Shown here: in pieces, positions 52,375-60,579 of the stretch | Numbering within the stretch: position 1 is the stretch's first letter | Layout of the letters: each line of letters starts with the position of its first letter | Source: Nonomuraea guangzhouensis | Lineage (GTDB): Bacteria > Actinomycetota > Actinomycetes > Streptosporangiales > Streptosporangiaceae | Assembly (NCBI RefSeq): GCF_019396345.1 | Contig: NZ_JAHKRM010000041.1 | Span: forward strand, 1 to 64,000 | DNA length: 64,000 bases | Direction: 5' to 3' | Program-made: the position numbers and the translations under genes | Notes under the pieces: model-generated | What the model was told of the DNA's origin: nothing | Databases searched by the model: none | The model's input: only the letters and a program-made list of their open reading frames with translations

Positions 52375-54498
52375 ATGCACCTGGCTGTCATCGCCACGCT
52401 GATCCTCTCCCTCTTCACCAATCCAGTGTCCGACTCCTTCTCCGACACGTTCGCCGACCCGTCGGTGATCCGCGGGCAGGACGGCTACTGGTACTCCTAC
52501 GGCACGTCGGACCCGCTGCGCGAGGGCGAGAAGGTCCTGCACAACCTGCCGATCGCCCGCTCCAGCGACCTGGTCAACTGGACGTACGTGAGCGACGCGT
52601 TCGGGCCGGACAACCTGCCGTCGTACGCGGCGCCGGGCAGTCTGTTCTGGGCACCGGACATCCGTTACCTCGACGGCCGGTACGTCATGTACTTCACCGT
52701 CACCAACACCGCCACCACGCCCGCCAACTGGGACTACTCGATCGGCGCCGCCACCGCGCCCACGCCGACCGGGCCGTGGACGCACATCGACGCCCCGGTC
52801 GTCGCCCCACGTCCCTCGGGCAACTCGTACTGGAACACGATCGACCCCGCGCAGTTCACCGACGTGGACGGGCGCAAGTACCTGTACTTCGGCGGGTTCT
52901 TCGGCGGCCTGTGGGTGACCGAGCTGTCCGCCGACGGGCTGCGCGCCACCGGGCAGCCGCAGCAGGTCGCGATCGACAACAAGTTCGAGGGCGCGTACGT
53001 GGTGCGCCACGACGGCTACTACTACCTGCTCGGTTCCTCGGCGAACTGCTGCGCCGGGCCGACCACCGGCTACTCGGTGCTGGCCGGGCGCTCGACCAGC
53101 CCGCGCGGGCCGTTCGTCGACCGCGAGGGCGTGCCGCTGCTGGCCTCGCGCGCCGGTGGCACCCCTGTCCTGGACCAGAACGGCAACCGCTTCATCGGCA
53201 CCGGCCACCACGCCCAGCTCACCGACCTCTCCGGTCAGGACTGGATGCTCTACCACGCCATCGATCGAAGCGACCCGTTCCTGGACGAGCCGTACGGGAT
53301 CAACGAGCGGCCCATGCTGCTGGACCGGCTGGACTGGATCGACGGCTGGCCGACCGTGCGTGCCGGGGCCGGGCCTTCCGAACAGTCGCGGCAGACGCCG
53401 GTGACCCGCGGCGTCGTGAACGATCGGTTCGCGGGCGATCTGTCGGGCTGGCGGAACACGGCCGGCTGGACCGTGCAGGAGGGACATGTCCGTGGCCAGG
53501 GCACCCTCATCAGCCGCAAGTCGCTCGGTGGGGACGTCCGCGTCGAGACCGACCTCAAGACGGACAAGTCCGCCGGGATTCGCCTCGGCGGCACGACCGC
53601 GGTCGTTTCGCGCGACGGGTTGACGCTCACCTCGGGCGGCGCGTCCCGTACGGTGGCGCTGCCCGGAGGGGCCGCGACCTGGCACAACCTGGCCGTCACC
53701 GTCAAGGGACGGACGATCACCGCCGAGGTGACCGAGGCCCGGCTGCGTGACCCGCAGGCGAGCGTCACCGTCACGGGCAGCGCGAACGGCCCGATCGGGC
53801 TGGTCGCCGACGGGAGCGCCGACTTCGACAACGTCTCTGCAGCCCCGCTGTTCAAGGCCGTCACCAAGGCGGTGCCGACGCCGCGTACGGGCAGGCTGCT
53901 GGACGCCGACGAGTTCAACGGGCCGCTCGACTCCCGCTGGACCTGGGTGCGGCAGGACGCCGCGGCCAGGACCGAGGAGGGCGTGCTGCGCTGGCCCGTC
54001 GAGGGCGCCGACCTGGTCGGGGCCGCCAACAAGGCGTCGGTGCTGCTGCGCGAGGCCCCCAAGGGCGACTACGTCGTGGAGACCAAGGTCACGCTCGACC
54101 TGGGCGAGGACGCCGTACGCAACTACCAGCAGGCCGGGCTGGTCGCCTACGCCTCCGACGACGACTTCGCCCGCCTGTCCCAGGTCGCCATCTGGAACAC
54201 CCGCCAGGTCGAGTACGGCCGCGAGCTGACCTTCGCCGACCGCCTGTCCTACGGCGGCAACATCGTCGGCCCGCCCGCCAGGACCACCTGGCTGCGGCTG
54301 GCGCACCACGTGGACCCGGCCAACGGGGAGCACGAGTTCCGCGCCGGATCCAGCCGTGACGGCAAGACCTGGACCTGGGGCGGCGTGTGGACCTTCCCCA
54401 AGGACACGGCCGTGCGCCTCGGCCTGGTCGCCCACGGAGGGGCCCAGCCGGCCGTCAACGCCGACTTCGACTACGTACGCGTCTACCGAGGAGCCTGA
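52375..54498 (+). CDS. Secreted GH43 enzyme (arabinanase / arabinofuranosidase-like)
   Basis: 707 residues. Short hydrophobic N-terminus (signal peptide, about residues 1-16). Five-bladed propeller: catalytic base Asp28 (ADPSVIRG), pKa modulator Asp95 (WAPDIRYL), acid Glu205 (KFEGAYVV). After about residue 340 come two beta-sandwich modules (VNDRFAGDLSGWRN..., then DEFNGPLDSRWTWVRQ...), similar to DUF1349/concanavalin-like domains that extend some GH43 proteins. It would attack arabinan or arabinoxylan side chains outside the cell. Three bases after permease 2; same operon. Confidence 0.88.
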   Translation: MHLAVIATLILSLFTNPVSDSFSDTFADPSVIRGQDGYWYSYGTSDPLREGEKVLHNLPIARSSDLVNWTYVSDAFGPDNLPSYAAPGSLFWAPDIRYLDGRYVMYFTVTNTATTPANWDYSIGAATAPTPTGPWTHIDAPVVAPRPSGNSYWNTIDPAQFTDVDGRKYLYFGGFFGGLWVTELSADGLRATGQPQQVAIDNKFEGAYVVRHDGYYYLLGSSANCCAGPTTGYSVLAGRSTSPRGPFVDREGVPLLASRAGGTPVLDQNGNRFIGTGHHAQLTDLSGQDWMLYHAIDRSDPFLDEPYGINERPMLLDRLDWIDGWPTVRAGAGPSEQSRQTPVTRGVVNDRFAGDLSGWRNTAGWTVQEGHVRGQGTLISRKSLGGDVRVETDLKTDKSAGIRLGGTTAVVSRDGLTLTSGGASRTVALPGGAATWHNLAVTVKGRTITAEVTEARLRDPQASVTVTGSANGPIGLVADGSADFDNVSAAPLFKAVTKAVPTPRTGRLLDADEFNGPLDSRWTWVRQDAAARTEEGVLRWPVEGADLVGAANKASVLLREAPKGDYVVETKVTLDLGEDAVRNYQQAGLVAYASDDDFARLSQVAIWNTRQVEYGRELTFADRLSYGGNIVGPPARTTWLRLAHHVDPANGEHEFRAGSSRDGKTWTWGGVWTFPKDTAVRLGLVAHGGAQPAVNADFDYVRVYRGA

Positions 54499-54501
54499 CC
54501 T

Positions 54502-55968
54502 GTGCCGCAAGCACACCTGACCCTTGACCCCTCTTTCCGCATCGCCCCCGTCAACCGGCGCCTGTTCGGCTCGTTCGTCGAGCACATGGGCCGGTGCGTC
54601 TACACCGGCATCTACGAGCCGGGTCACCCGGCGGCGGACGAGAACGGCTTCCGCACCGACGTGCTGGAGCTGACCCGCGAGATGGGCGTGAGCGTGGTCC
54701 GCTACCCGGGAGGCAACTTCGTCTCCGGCTACCGCTGGGAGGACGGCGTCGGCCCCGACCGGCCCACCCGGCTGGACCTGGCCTGGCGGCAGATCGAGAC
54801 GAACGCGTTCGGGCTCAACGAGTTCATGACCTGGACCCGGGCCGCCGGGGTGGAGCCGATGATGGCCGTCAACCTCGGCACCCGGGGCCTCCAGGAGGCC
54901 TGTGACCTGCTCGAATACACCAACCACCCGTCAGGTACGCAGTGGTCGGACCTGCGCGTCAAACACGGAGTGACCGACCCGTACCGGATCAAGCTCTGGT
55001 GTCTCGGCAACGAGATGGACGGACCCTGGCAGATCGGCCACAAGACCGCGCACGAGTACGGACGCCTCGCGAACGAGACCGCCAAGGCCATGCGGCTCGT
55101 CGACCCCGACCTCGAACTGGTGCTGTGCGGCAGCTCCAACAGCGGGATGCCGACGTTCGGCGCGTGGGAGGCCACTGTGCTCGAACACGCCTACGACGCG
55201 GTCGACTACCTGTCGCTGCACAACTACTACGAGGAGAACGGCGACCTGCCCGGCTTCCTCTGCAGCGCCGTGGACATGGACCGCTACATCTCGGCCATCG
55301 TGGCCACGGCCGACCACATCGGGGCGAAGCTCCGGCGCAAGAAGAAGATCAACCTGTCCTTCGACGAGTGGAACGTCTGGAACCAGAGCCGGTTCGCCGG
55401 GCGCGAGCGCTCGCCGTTCCAGGAGGCGCCGGAGCTGATCGAGGACACCTTCACCGCCGCCGACGCCGTGGTGGTGGGGGACTTCCTGATCACGCTGCTG
55501 CGGCACACCGACCGGGTGAGCATCGCCTGCCAGGCGCAGCTCGCCAACATCATCGCGCCGATCAGGACCGAGCCCGGCGGCCCGGCCTGGCGTCAGACGA
55601 TCTTCCACCCGTTCGCGCTGACGGCCCGGCACGCGCGCGGCACCGTGCTGCGGGTGGAGCCGTCCGGGCCGCTCCTGGAGACCGAACGGTACGGCGAGGC
55701 GCCCGCGCTGTCGGCGGTGGCCACCGTCGACGAGTCCCAGGTGGCGCTGTTCGCCGTCAACCGCTCGCCCGACCAGGACCTCGACCTCACCGTCCGGCTC
55801 CCGGCGGCGGTCCGGCCGGTGTCGGCCTCGGTGATCGCCGCCGGGGACGACCCGCACCGGGTGGAGGCCCTTCCGCAGCCGCTGACCGTACAGGCTGACG
55901 GTGACCGGCTGACGGCGCGGCTGCCGGCCGCGTCGTGGACGATGATCCTTGCGGAGTGCGATTTGTAG
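54502..55968 (+). CDS. abfA: GH51 alpha-L-arabinofuranosidase
   Basis: 488 residues, intracellular (no signal peptide). Family text: NRRLFGSFVEHMGRCVYTGIYEPGHP, VVRYPGGNFVSGYRWEDGVGP. Acid/base Glu171 in WCLGNEMDGPW, nucleophile Glu289 in FDEWNVW. TIM barrel followed by a C-terminal beta domain. Releases L-arabinose from imported arabino-oligosaccharides. GTG at 54502 with GAGGAG about 9 bp upstream. Last gene of the LacI-controlled operon; a terminator follows. Confidence 0.94.
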   Translation: MPQAHLTLDPSFRIAPVNRRLFGSFVEHMGRCVYTGIYEPGHPAADENGFRTDVLELTREMGVSVVRYPGGNFVSGYRWEDGVGPDRPTRLDLAWRQIETNAFGLNEFMTWTRAAGVEPMMAVNLGTRGLQEACDLLEYTNHPSGTQWSDLRVKHGVTDPYRIKLWCLGNEMDGPWQIGHKTAHEYGRLANETAKAMRLVDPDLELVLCGSSNSGMPTFGAWEATVLEHAYDAVDYLSLHNYYEENGDLPGFLCSAVDMDRYISAIVATADHIGAKLRRKKKINLSFDEWNVWNQSRFAGRERSPFQEAPELIEDTFTAADAVVVGDFLITLLRHTDRVSIACQAQLANIIAPIRTEPGGPAWRQTIFHPFALTARHARGTVLRVEPSGPLLETERYGEAPALSAVATVDESQVALFAVNRSPDQDLDLTVRLPAAVRPVSASVIAAGDDPHRVEALPQPLTVQADGDRLTARLPAASWTMILAECDL

Positions 55969-55986
55969 ACCGGAGGACTGCTCTGT

Positions 55987-56014
55987 CGAAGGCCGCGCTG
56001 GAGCGCGGCCTTCG
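55987..56014 (+). terminator. Perfect hairpin terminator of the sugar operon
   Basis: 12-bp stem CGAAGGCCGCGC (55987-55998) / GCGCGGCCTTCG (56003-56014), loop TGGA, 18 bp after the GH51 stop. It may also end the convergent MFS gene, whose stop is at 56047. Confidence 0.85.
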
Positions 56015-56046
56015 GCAGGTGCGGGTCGAGGGTCAGGGGCGGGTGC

Positions 56047-57255
56047 TCATCGAGATGTCCGTTCCGTAGGGAGGCGGGAGATCAGCCACGTGACCGACAG
56101 GGCGGCGGCGCACAGACCGGCCAGCGCCCACAGGCCGCCGTCGAAGGAGCCGGTCGCATCCTTGAACGCGCCCAGCCCGAAGGAGAAGACCACTCCCCCG
56201 AGGTTGGCGCAGAAGTTGCTGAAGCCGGTGACCAGGCCCGCGTTGGTGGTGCCGACGTACTGCAGCGGCACGGCGAACAGCGGCCCGAAGTAGAGCTGAA
56301 GGAAGATCGAGTTCACCGCGATCACCGCGATCAGCGCGGGGAGAGTGTCGACGAAGGGGATCAGGAAGATCGTGACGGCCAGCATGGCCAGGGAGGTTCC
56401 GACGACGGCCAGGGGCCGGCCGAGGCGGTCGGACACCCAGCCGCCGAGGAAGTTGGACGGGGCCGTGACCGCCGCTCCAATGGCCACGACGACGCCGGCC
56501 GTGCCCAGGGAGTAGCCCTTTTCCTCGACGATGAGGCTGGGTAACCAGAACGCCATCCCGGTGACCACCGCGAGGCGGACGAACTGGATGAAGCCGCTCA
56601 GCCACACGGCACGGTGAGACAGGAGCTCGCGGGCGTCCGCCCAGGTCGGCGGCCTGGCCTCGGCCTTGGGCGGGGCCGAGTCGCCCAGCTTGGCGAAGGC
56701 CAGCACGACCAGCATGCCGCTGGCCGCGAAGATCACCATCAGCCAGCGCCAGCCCAAGGGACCGACCAGCACCGGGCCGAGCGCGTTGAGCAGGATGTTG
56801 GAGGAGAATCCGCCCGCCACGTAGAGGCCCATGGCCGTGGCCCGGCGATCCTCGCGGAACTGGCGGCTGATCAGCATGAGGCCAGGTGCGAACACCAGCG
56901 CCCGGAAGACTCCGGAGACCGCCTGGTTCGCCAGCAGCCAGCCGTAGGAGTCGAGCAGGGAGAAGGTGAGCGAGAGCACGTTGACGCCGAGCAGGCCCAT
57001 CACGAACAGGCGTTTGGCGTCGAACCGGTCCGAGAGATACCCGGACGGGATCTGCATGAGCGCGTACGTGAAGGTGCCGGAGGCGGCCAGCAGCCCCGCC
57101 TGCGAGGGGCTGATGCCGAGGTCGTGCCGGATGAGCGGGAGGAACAGGGCGATAGCCCCGAAGGCGAGACCCTGCATGCTCTGGCACACCACGATCAACG
57201 TGGAGTTGAGCGCCCGGGCCGGAGGCGCGCCGGCCTCTACGGTCACACCCCCCAT
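56047..57255 (-). CDS. MFS transporter
   Basis: 402 residues, 12 predicted helices. After the second helix SGYLSDRFDAKRLFVMG is the MFS signature A loop, repeated later as GGWVSDRLGRPLAVVG. Resembles anion/cation symporters and drug-exporter-type MFS proteins; substrate unknown. ATG at 57255 overlaps the stop of the small upstream ORF (TGATG); a GTG three codons later is an alternative. Probably in one transcript with a TetR gene and the small ORF. Confidence 0.88.
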   Translation of the reverse strand: MGGVTVEAGAPPARALNSTLIVVCQSMQGLAFGAIALFLPLIRHDLGISPSQAGLLAASGTFTYALMQIPSGYLSDRFDAKRLFVMGLLGVNVLSLTFSLLDSYGWLLANQAVSGVFRALVFAPGLMLISRQFREDRRATAMGLYVAGGFSSNILLNALGPVLVGPLGWRWLMVIFAASGMLVVLAFAKLGDSAPPKAEARPPTWADARELLSHRAVWLSGFIQFVRLAVVTGMAFWLPSLIVEEKGYSLGTAGVVVAIGAAVTAPSNFLGGWVSDRLGRPLAVVGTSLAMLAVTIFLIPFVDTLPALIAVIAVNSIFLQLYFGPLFAVPLQYVGTTNAGLVTGFSNFCANLGGVVFSFGLGAFKDATGSFDGGLWALAGLCAAALSVTWLISRLPTERTSR

Positions 57256-57509
57256 CAGAAGCGCACGATGGACGCGGGCGACGGATCCGCACCGTCGGCC
57301 ATCTTCCGCCGGTCGGCCGCGCTGAACAGCAGCGCCCGGGAGGCCGCCGGCCGGGCGCCGGGTCGCCGCATCATCAGCGGGTCCTCGGTCGGTGTCGTGA
57401 ACTGCGGCGTCATACCCCGCGTCATTATGCGCACATATTTGACCATAGCGTCCTGCGCACCGTAGCCGATGCCCTGCATCAGGGCGGCGCGCAGCGGCGG
57501 GTGCGGCAC
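57255..57509 (-). CDS. Small ORF of unknown function coupled to the MFS gene
   Basis: 84 codons (GTG at 57509; an internal ATG at 57479 is equally possible). Product text AQDAMVKYVRIMTRGMTPQF and PTEDPLMMRRPGARPA shows coding-like codon use but no family that I recognise. Its stop overlaps the MFS ATG, so it is probably translated. It may be a whole small protein or the tail of a lost enzyme. Confidence 0.5.
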   Translation of the reverse strand: MPHPPLRAALMQGIGYGAQDAMVKYVRIMTRGMTPQFTTPTEDPLMMRRPGARPAASRALLFSAADRRKMADGADPSPASIVRF

Positions 57510-57526
57510 TCAGTTGTGCGGAACGG

Positions 57527-58111
57527 TCATGGCCGTAGTCCGGCCAGGGTGACGGCGACCAGGCGGTGGATCGCGTCGTGGCCGGGGGCGGCGCCGGCCG
57601 CCGTGAGGGCGTGCAGGCAGTAGTCGGCCAGTTCATCGGCCGGTACGTCGTCGCGCACCTCACCCGCTCGGGCGGCCTCGGCGAGCAGGTCTTGGATGAA
57701 GTCGCGTAGTCGTCGCCGCGCGCGGTCGACGTGTTCGTCGCGGTGCAGCAGCGTGGCGAGTTCGCCGCCGTGGTGCGCCGCTGAGTGGTGCTGGATCCGC
57801 GCGTAGGTCCGCAGGACGGCTTGCAGGCGTACGAGTGCCGGGTCAGCGGGGTCGTCGGCGGCGGCGAGTTGGTCGAGGTGCGTGGTGATCTGACGTTCGT
57901 GCCAGGCGGTGAGGACGGCGTGGGCGTCGGGGAAGTATTTGTACAGCGTCGCCCGGCCGATGCCGGCCCGCTCGGCGATCTGCGACATCGTCAAGGCGAC
58001 CAGGCCGTGCTCCGCCACCAGCGTGGCCATGGCGTCCAGGGCCGCGTCCCGCACCGCGGCGCGATGCTTGTCGATCGTCTCGTTCCACAACTTGGGCACG
58101 GCCTCGATCAT
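57527..58111 (-). CDS. TetR-family transcriptional regulator
   Basis: 194 residues. Helix-turn-helix LTMSQIAERAGIGRATLYKYFPDAHAVLTAWHE is typical TetR. C-terminal ligand domain His-rich (RIQHHSAAHHGGE). ATG at 58111 is chosen because the segment MIEAVPKLWNETIDKHR starts the protein; an internal GTG at 58099 is possible. Divergent from the DUF2218 gene, and upstream of the small ORF and MFS gene, so it could control both. Confidence 0.88.
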   Translation of the reverse strand: MIEAVPKLWNETIDKHRAAVRDAALDAMATLVAEHGLVALTMSQIAERAGIGRATLYKYFPDAHAVLTAWHERQITTHLDQLAAADDPADPALVRLQAVLRTYARIQHHSAAHHGGELATLLHRDEHVDRARRRLRDFIQDLLAEAARAGEVRDDVPADELADYCLHALTAAGAAPGHDAIHRLVAVTLAGLRP

Positions 58112-58142
58112 ACATGCCGTTGATGCTCGAAACATAATGACG

Positions 58143-58171
58143 TTGACAGAGACAGTATGTATCGATAAATC
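58143..58171 (+). promoter_or_regulatory. Consensus-like promoter for the DUF2218 gene
   Basis: TTGACA (58143-58148), 17-bp spacer, TAAATC (58166-58171). The A/T-rich spacer holds GTATGTATCGATA, which may be part of a TetR site. The start codon is 43 bp downstream. Confidence 0.6.
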
Positions 58172-58213
58172 TGATGTCGACAGAACGCCACCCCGGCGAC
58201 CAGAAGGAATGCG

Positions 58214-58849
58214 ATGCCGACCCTGACAGCCCAGATCGAGACCGAGCGTGCGAGCCGGTACCTCGTCCAGTTCTGCAAGCACGCCGCCGCCATGGGCCGT
58301 GGCGGCGGCGGCCACACGCCGCGCATGCACCTGCGCGGCATGATGGACCGCCGCGAGCTGCGGGTAACCGCCGAATGGTCCGACACCGACGGGACGGTCA
58401 CCTTCACCCCGTGGGGCCGGTGCACGCTCACCGCCGAGGACGACGCCCTTACGCTGCTCATCGAGGCCGCCGACGAAGACGGCCTGCGTCAGATCCGGGA
58501 CGTCGTCAGCCGGGACTTCGAGCGCTTCAGCCAGCGCGATCCGCTGACCGTGACCTGGCATCGGACCGAGACCTCCGACGCCGACGCTCCGGAGAAGGGC
58601 GCGTTGACACCCGCACCCCGGCGAGGCCGGCTGCGCTCCAACCTCCAGGCGATCCTGCTCGCGGCGGCCGTGGTCGTGATCATCGGCCTGCACGTCGGGC
58701 TGGCCGGCACCGTCGTGGCGAACTCGGCGTGGGCCGGCATGGCCGCCAACGTCGTCGTGGCGCTGGTGGTGCTGAAGGTCGCGTTCATCGCCCTGGCCCG
58801 CTTCGGCTTCCGGCGCCGCAAGGCCACCAAGACGCCCGACGACAGTTGA
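58214..58849 (+). CDS. DUF2218 domain fused to a two-helix membrane tail
   Basis: 211 residues. Residues 1-95 are a DUF2218 domain (ASRYLVQFCKHAAAMG...; LRVTAEWSDTDGTVTFTPWGRCTL; DVVSRDFERFSQRD). Stand-alone DUF2218 proteins stop there. Here a linker and two hydrophobic helices (about 145-165 and 175-197) with a basic end (FRRRKATK) follow. ATG at 58214 with GAAGGA upstream. Role unknown; DUF2218 genes are often beside siderophore or efflux genes. The membrane tail suggests a membrane-tethered function under the TetR regulator. Confidence 0.8.
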   Translation: MPTLTAQIETERASRYLVQFCKHAAAMGRGGGGHTPRMHLRGMMDRRELRVTAEWSDTDGTVTFTPWGRCTLTAEDDALTLLIEAADEDGLRQIRDVVSRDFERFSQRDPLTVTWHRTETSDADAPEKGALTPAPRRGRLRSNLQAILLAAAVVVIIGLHVGLAGTVVANSAWAGMAANVVVALVVLKVAFIALARFGFRRRKATKTPDDS

Positions 58850-58868
58850 GGGAAAGCCGCGCCTGCGG

Positions 58869-59216
58869 TCACCTCAGCGTGGACACGCCCCACAGTTCGG
58901 CGATGCGTCCGTCTTGTACCCGGAAGATCTCCAGCATCGTCGGCGGACGCTGCCCGGCGGCATCGGCCGGGATCCCGCGCAGGGTGGTGCGGACGGCGAC
59001 CTTGTCCCCGTCGACGAGCATGTCCTCGACGACCACCTCGACGTCGGGGAACCTCTCGTGGAACCGCGTCCATGATCGGGTGACGCTTTCGGCGCCGGTG
59101 GTGCCCAGGGGGTGGCTGACGAAATCCGCGGCGAAGATGCTCTCGGCGGCTCCGAAGTCATGGGTGTTGAACGCCTCGTACATGCGCCACCCAACAGCTC
59201 TGACGTCGTCGGTCAT
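58869..59216 (-). CDS. SnoaL-like / NTF2-fold protein
   Basis: 115 residues, cone-shaped alpha+beta barrel: YEAFNTHDFGAAESIFAADFVSHPLGTTGAESVTRSWTRFHERFPDVEVVVEDMLVDGDKVAVR is typical of SnoaL-like ester-cyclase-fold proteins. Such proteins act as small isomerases, cyclases or binding proteins. ATG at 59216 overlaps the MarR stop (ATGA), so it is the target and partner of that regulator. Confidence 0.88.
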   Translation of the reverse strand: MTDDVRAVGWRMYEAFNTHDFGAAESIFAADFVSHPLGTTGAESVTRSWTRFHERFPDVEVVVEDMLVDGDKVAVRTTLRGIPADAAGQRPPTMLEIFRVQDGRIAELWGVSTLR

Positions 59217-59710
59217 TTGCTCGCTCCTGTCTCAGGGCGGACGATCGGCCCGCCGGCCGGGTCGATCCCGGCCATGGCGGCGCGCAGGCGCTCCAGGGCA
59301 CTCAGGACGATCTCCCGCTCGTGCGCGGAGATGCCGTCGAGCAGCCGCACCTGGTAGTCCTGGTGAGACCGCTCGAGGTCGGTGGCCGCCCGCTCACCGG
59401 CGGGTGTCAGGCTGGCCAGGGTGTAGCGGTTGTCCGCCGGATCGATGCGGCGGCCGACCATCCCCTCGGCCTCGAACTCTTTGATCAGCCGGGTGACGCT
59501 CGCCCCGTCCAGAGACAGGGCCTGACGCAGGTCGCTGTGACTGGTCTCCCCGTTCCTCCACAGTCGCATCAGCAACTGAAGCCTGGACGAACTCATCCCC
59601 ACATGCCGCGCGAACGCCTGCCGCATCTCGGCGCAGGCACCGCCCAACTCACGGAAGAACCGGTCCTCAGAAGTCTCCACGCCTGATCTTTCTGCCGTCG
59701 GAGCGATCAC
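59213..59710 (-). CDS. MarR-family transcriptional regulator
   Basis: 165 residues. Winged helix: SSRLQLLMRLWRNGETSHSDLRQALSLDGASVTRLIKEFEAEGMVGRRIDPADNRYTLASLTPAG. GTG at 59710 is chosen: a TTGATG/TAGAAA promoter would start the message within a few bases of it, giving a leaderless start; TTG at 59731 would lie upstream of the -10. Overlaps the SnoaL-like gene by 4 bp. The operator palindrome covers its promoter. Confidence 0.87.
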   Translation of the reverse strand: MIAPTAERSGVETSEDRFFRELGGACAEMRQAFARHVGMSSSRLQLLMRLWRNGETSHSDLRQALSLDGASVTRLIKEFEAEGMVGRRIDPADNRYTLASLTPAGERAATDLERSHQDYQVRLLDGISAHEREIVLSALERLRAAMAGIDPAGGPIVRPETGASK

Positions 59711-59718
59711 CTCTACTC

Positions 59719-59765
59719 TTTCTAGCAACAACTCTTGATGGCATCAAGAGTATGTGACATCAAGA
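59719..59765 (-). promoter_or_regulatory. MarR promoter and 21-bp perfect operator palindrome
   Basis: ACTCTTGATG (59731-59740), central G, CATCAAGAGT (59742-59751), with a further half-site CATCAAGA at 59758-59765. Minus-strand -35 TTGATG (59742-59747) and -10 TAGAAA (59719-59724), spacing 17; the -35 is inside the palindrome. Confidence 0.7.
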
Positions 59766-59779
59766 ATTCCGGCACGCAC

Positions 59780-60418
59780 TCAGATGGCCACCGAAACGGC
59801 GTGGCGCACCGACGCGGGATCAGCGGCCAGCGCGAGCAGGCAGTGGGCCAGGTCGGCGCGGGTCGTACTGAGACCGCCCCTGAGGTTGACGTCCCACGCC
59901 GTGCGGTAACGGCCCGTCAGCCCGCTGTCGGTGAGACGACTCGGCCGCACGATGGTCCAGTCGAGGTTCGTTGCCCGTAGCCGCCGTTCGGCTTCGCGCA
60001 GGTCGGCGTAGGAGTGCTTGAAGAGCCGCTGCACGATGAGCGGCTTGATGACGTACCGGACGAACACCCCGTCGCCCGCGTCGGTCACGAGGCCGCCGGC
60101 GCTGGTCATGAGCAGGCGCCGCGTGCGCCCACGCGCCATCGCCGTGGCGATGGCGCTGATGCTGTCGGCGCACACCGTGGTGGGCGCCCGATCGCGGGAG
60201 CCCATCGCGGACAGTACGGCATCGCGGTCCTTGACGGCGGGCGCGATGGCGTCGGGATCCATCAGGTCGGCCTGGCGGATGTCGAGGCCGGAGGGCAGGT
60301 CGGCGGGCAGCCGCCGGGGGTCGCGTACCACCGCTGTCACCTCGTGTCCGGCGGCGAGCGCCTGACGGAGCAGCTCGACACCGGTGCCTCCGGTAGCTCC
60401 GAAGATCGTCAGCTTCAT
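59780..60418 (-). CDS. NAD(P)-binding NmrA/SDR-type oxidoreductase
   Basis: 212 residues. Rossmann start IFGATGGTGVELLRQALAAGHEVTAVVRDP, atypical short-chain reductase of the NAD(P)H-binding (SDR_a5) kind. The active-site region TSAGGLVTDAG lacks the classical YxxxK, so it may be a sensor or redox chaperone rather than a dehydrogenase. Later TIVRPSRLTDSGLTGRY is typical. ATG at 60418 with GAGGAGG. It has its own operator-like palindrome upstream. Confidence 0.88.
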   Translation of the reverse strand: MKLTIFGATGGTGVELLRQALAAGHEVTAVVRDPRRLPADLPSGLDIRQADLMDPDAIAPAVKDRDAVLSAMGSRDRAPTTVCADSISAIATAMARGRTRRLLMTSAGGLVTDAGDGVFVRYVIKPLIVQRLFKHSYADLREAERRLRATNLDWTIVRPSRLTDSGLTGRYRTAWDVNLRGGLSTTRADLAHCLLALAADPASVRHAVSVAI

Positions 60419-60450
60419 GGCGCCTCCTCATCAGCCCACTGCCTATCGTG

Positions 60451-60473
60451 AGTGAGGACTCACTAACCCGTCA
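60451..60473 (-). promoter_or_regulatory. Operator-like palindrome with a -35 element
   Basis: AGTGAG-GA-CTCACT (60451-60464) beside a TTGACG -35 on the minus strand (60468-60473), upstream of the NmrA-type gene. The -10 is not clear. A regulator for it is not adjacent. Confidence 0.45.
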
Positions 60474-60579
60474 AGTCCGGACATGTTGGTACGCGACCGC
60501 GACCCTCGCCTGCGCGGGGTACGCCGACAGGAGACCTTCGGTGCGCGGGGGCGCGTCCCTCTCACGCGCGGATACGCCG

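Noticed and set aside
51496..54927. Very long minus-strand open frame (over 1100 codons) across the transporter permease and GH43 genes
   Set aside because: It is antisense to well-supported genes, has Arg/Gly/Val/His-rich shadow composition, no ribosome site and no domain; high-GC DNA produces such frames by codon bias.
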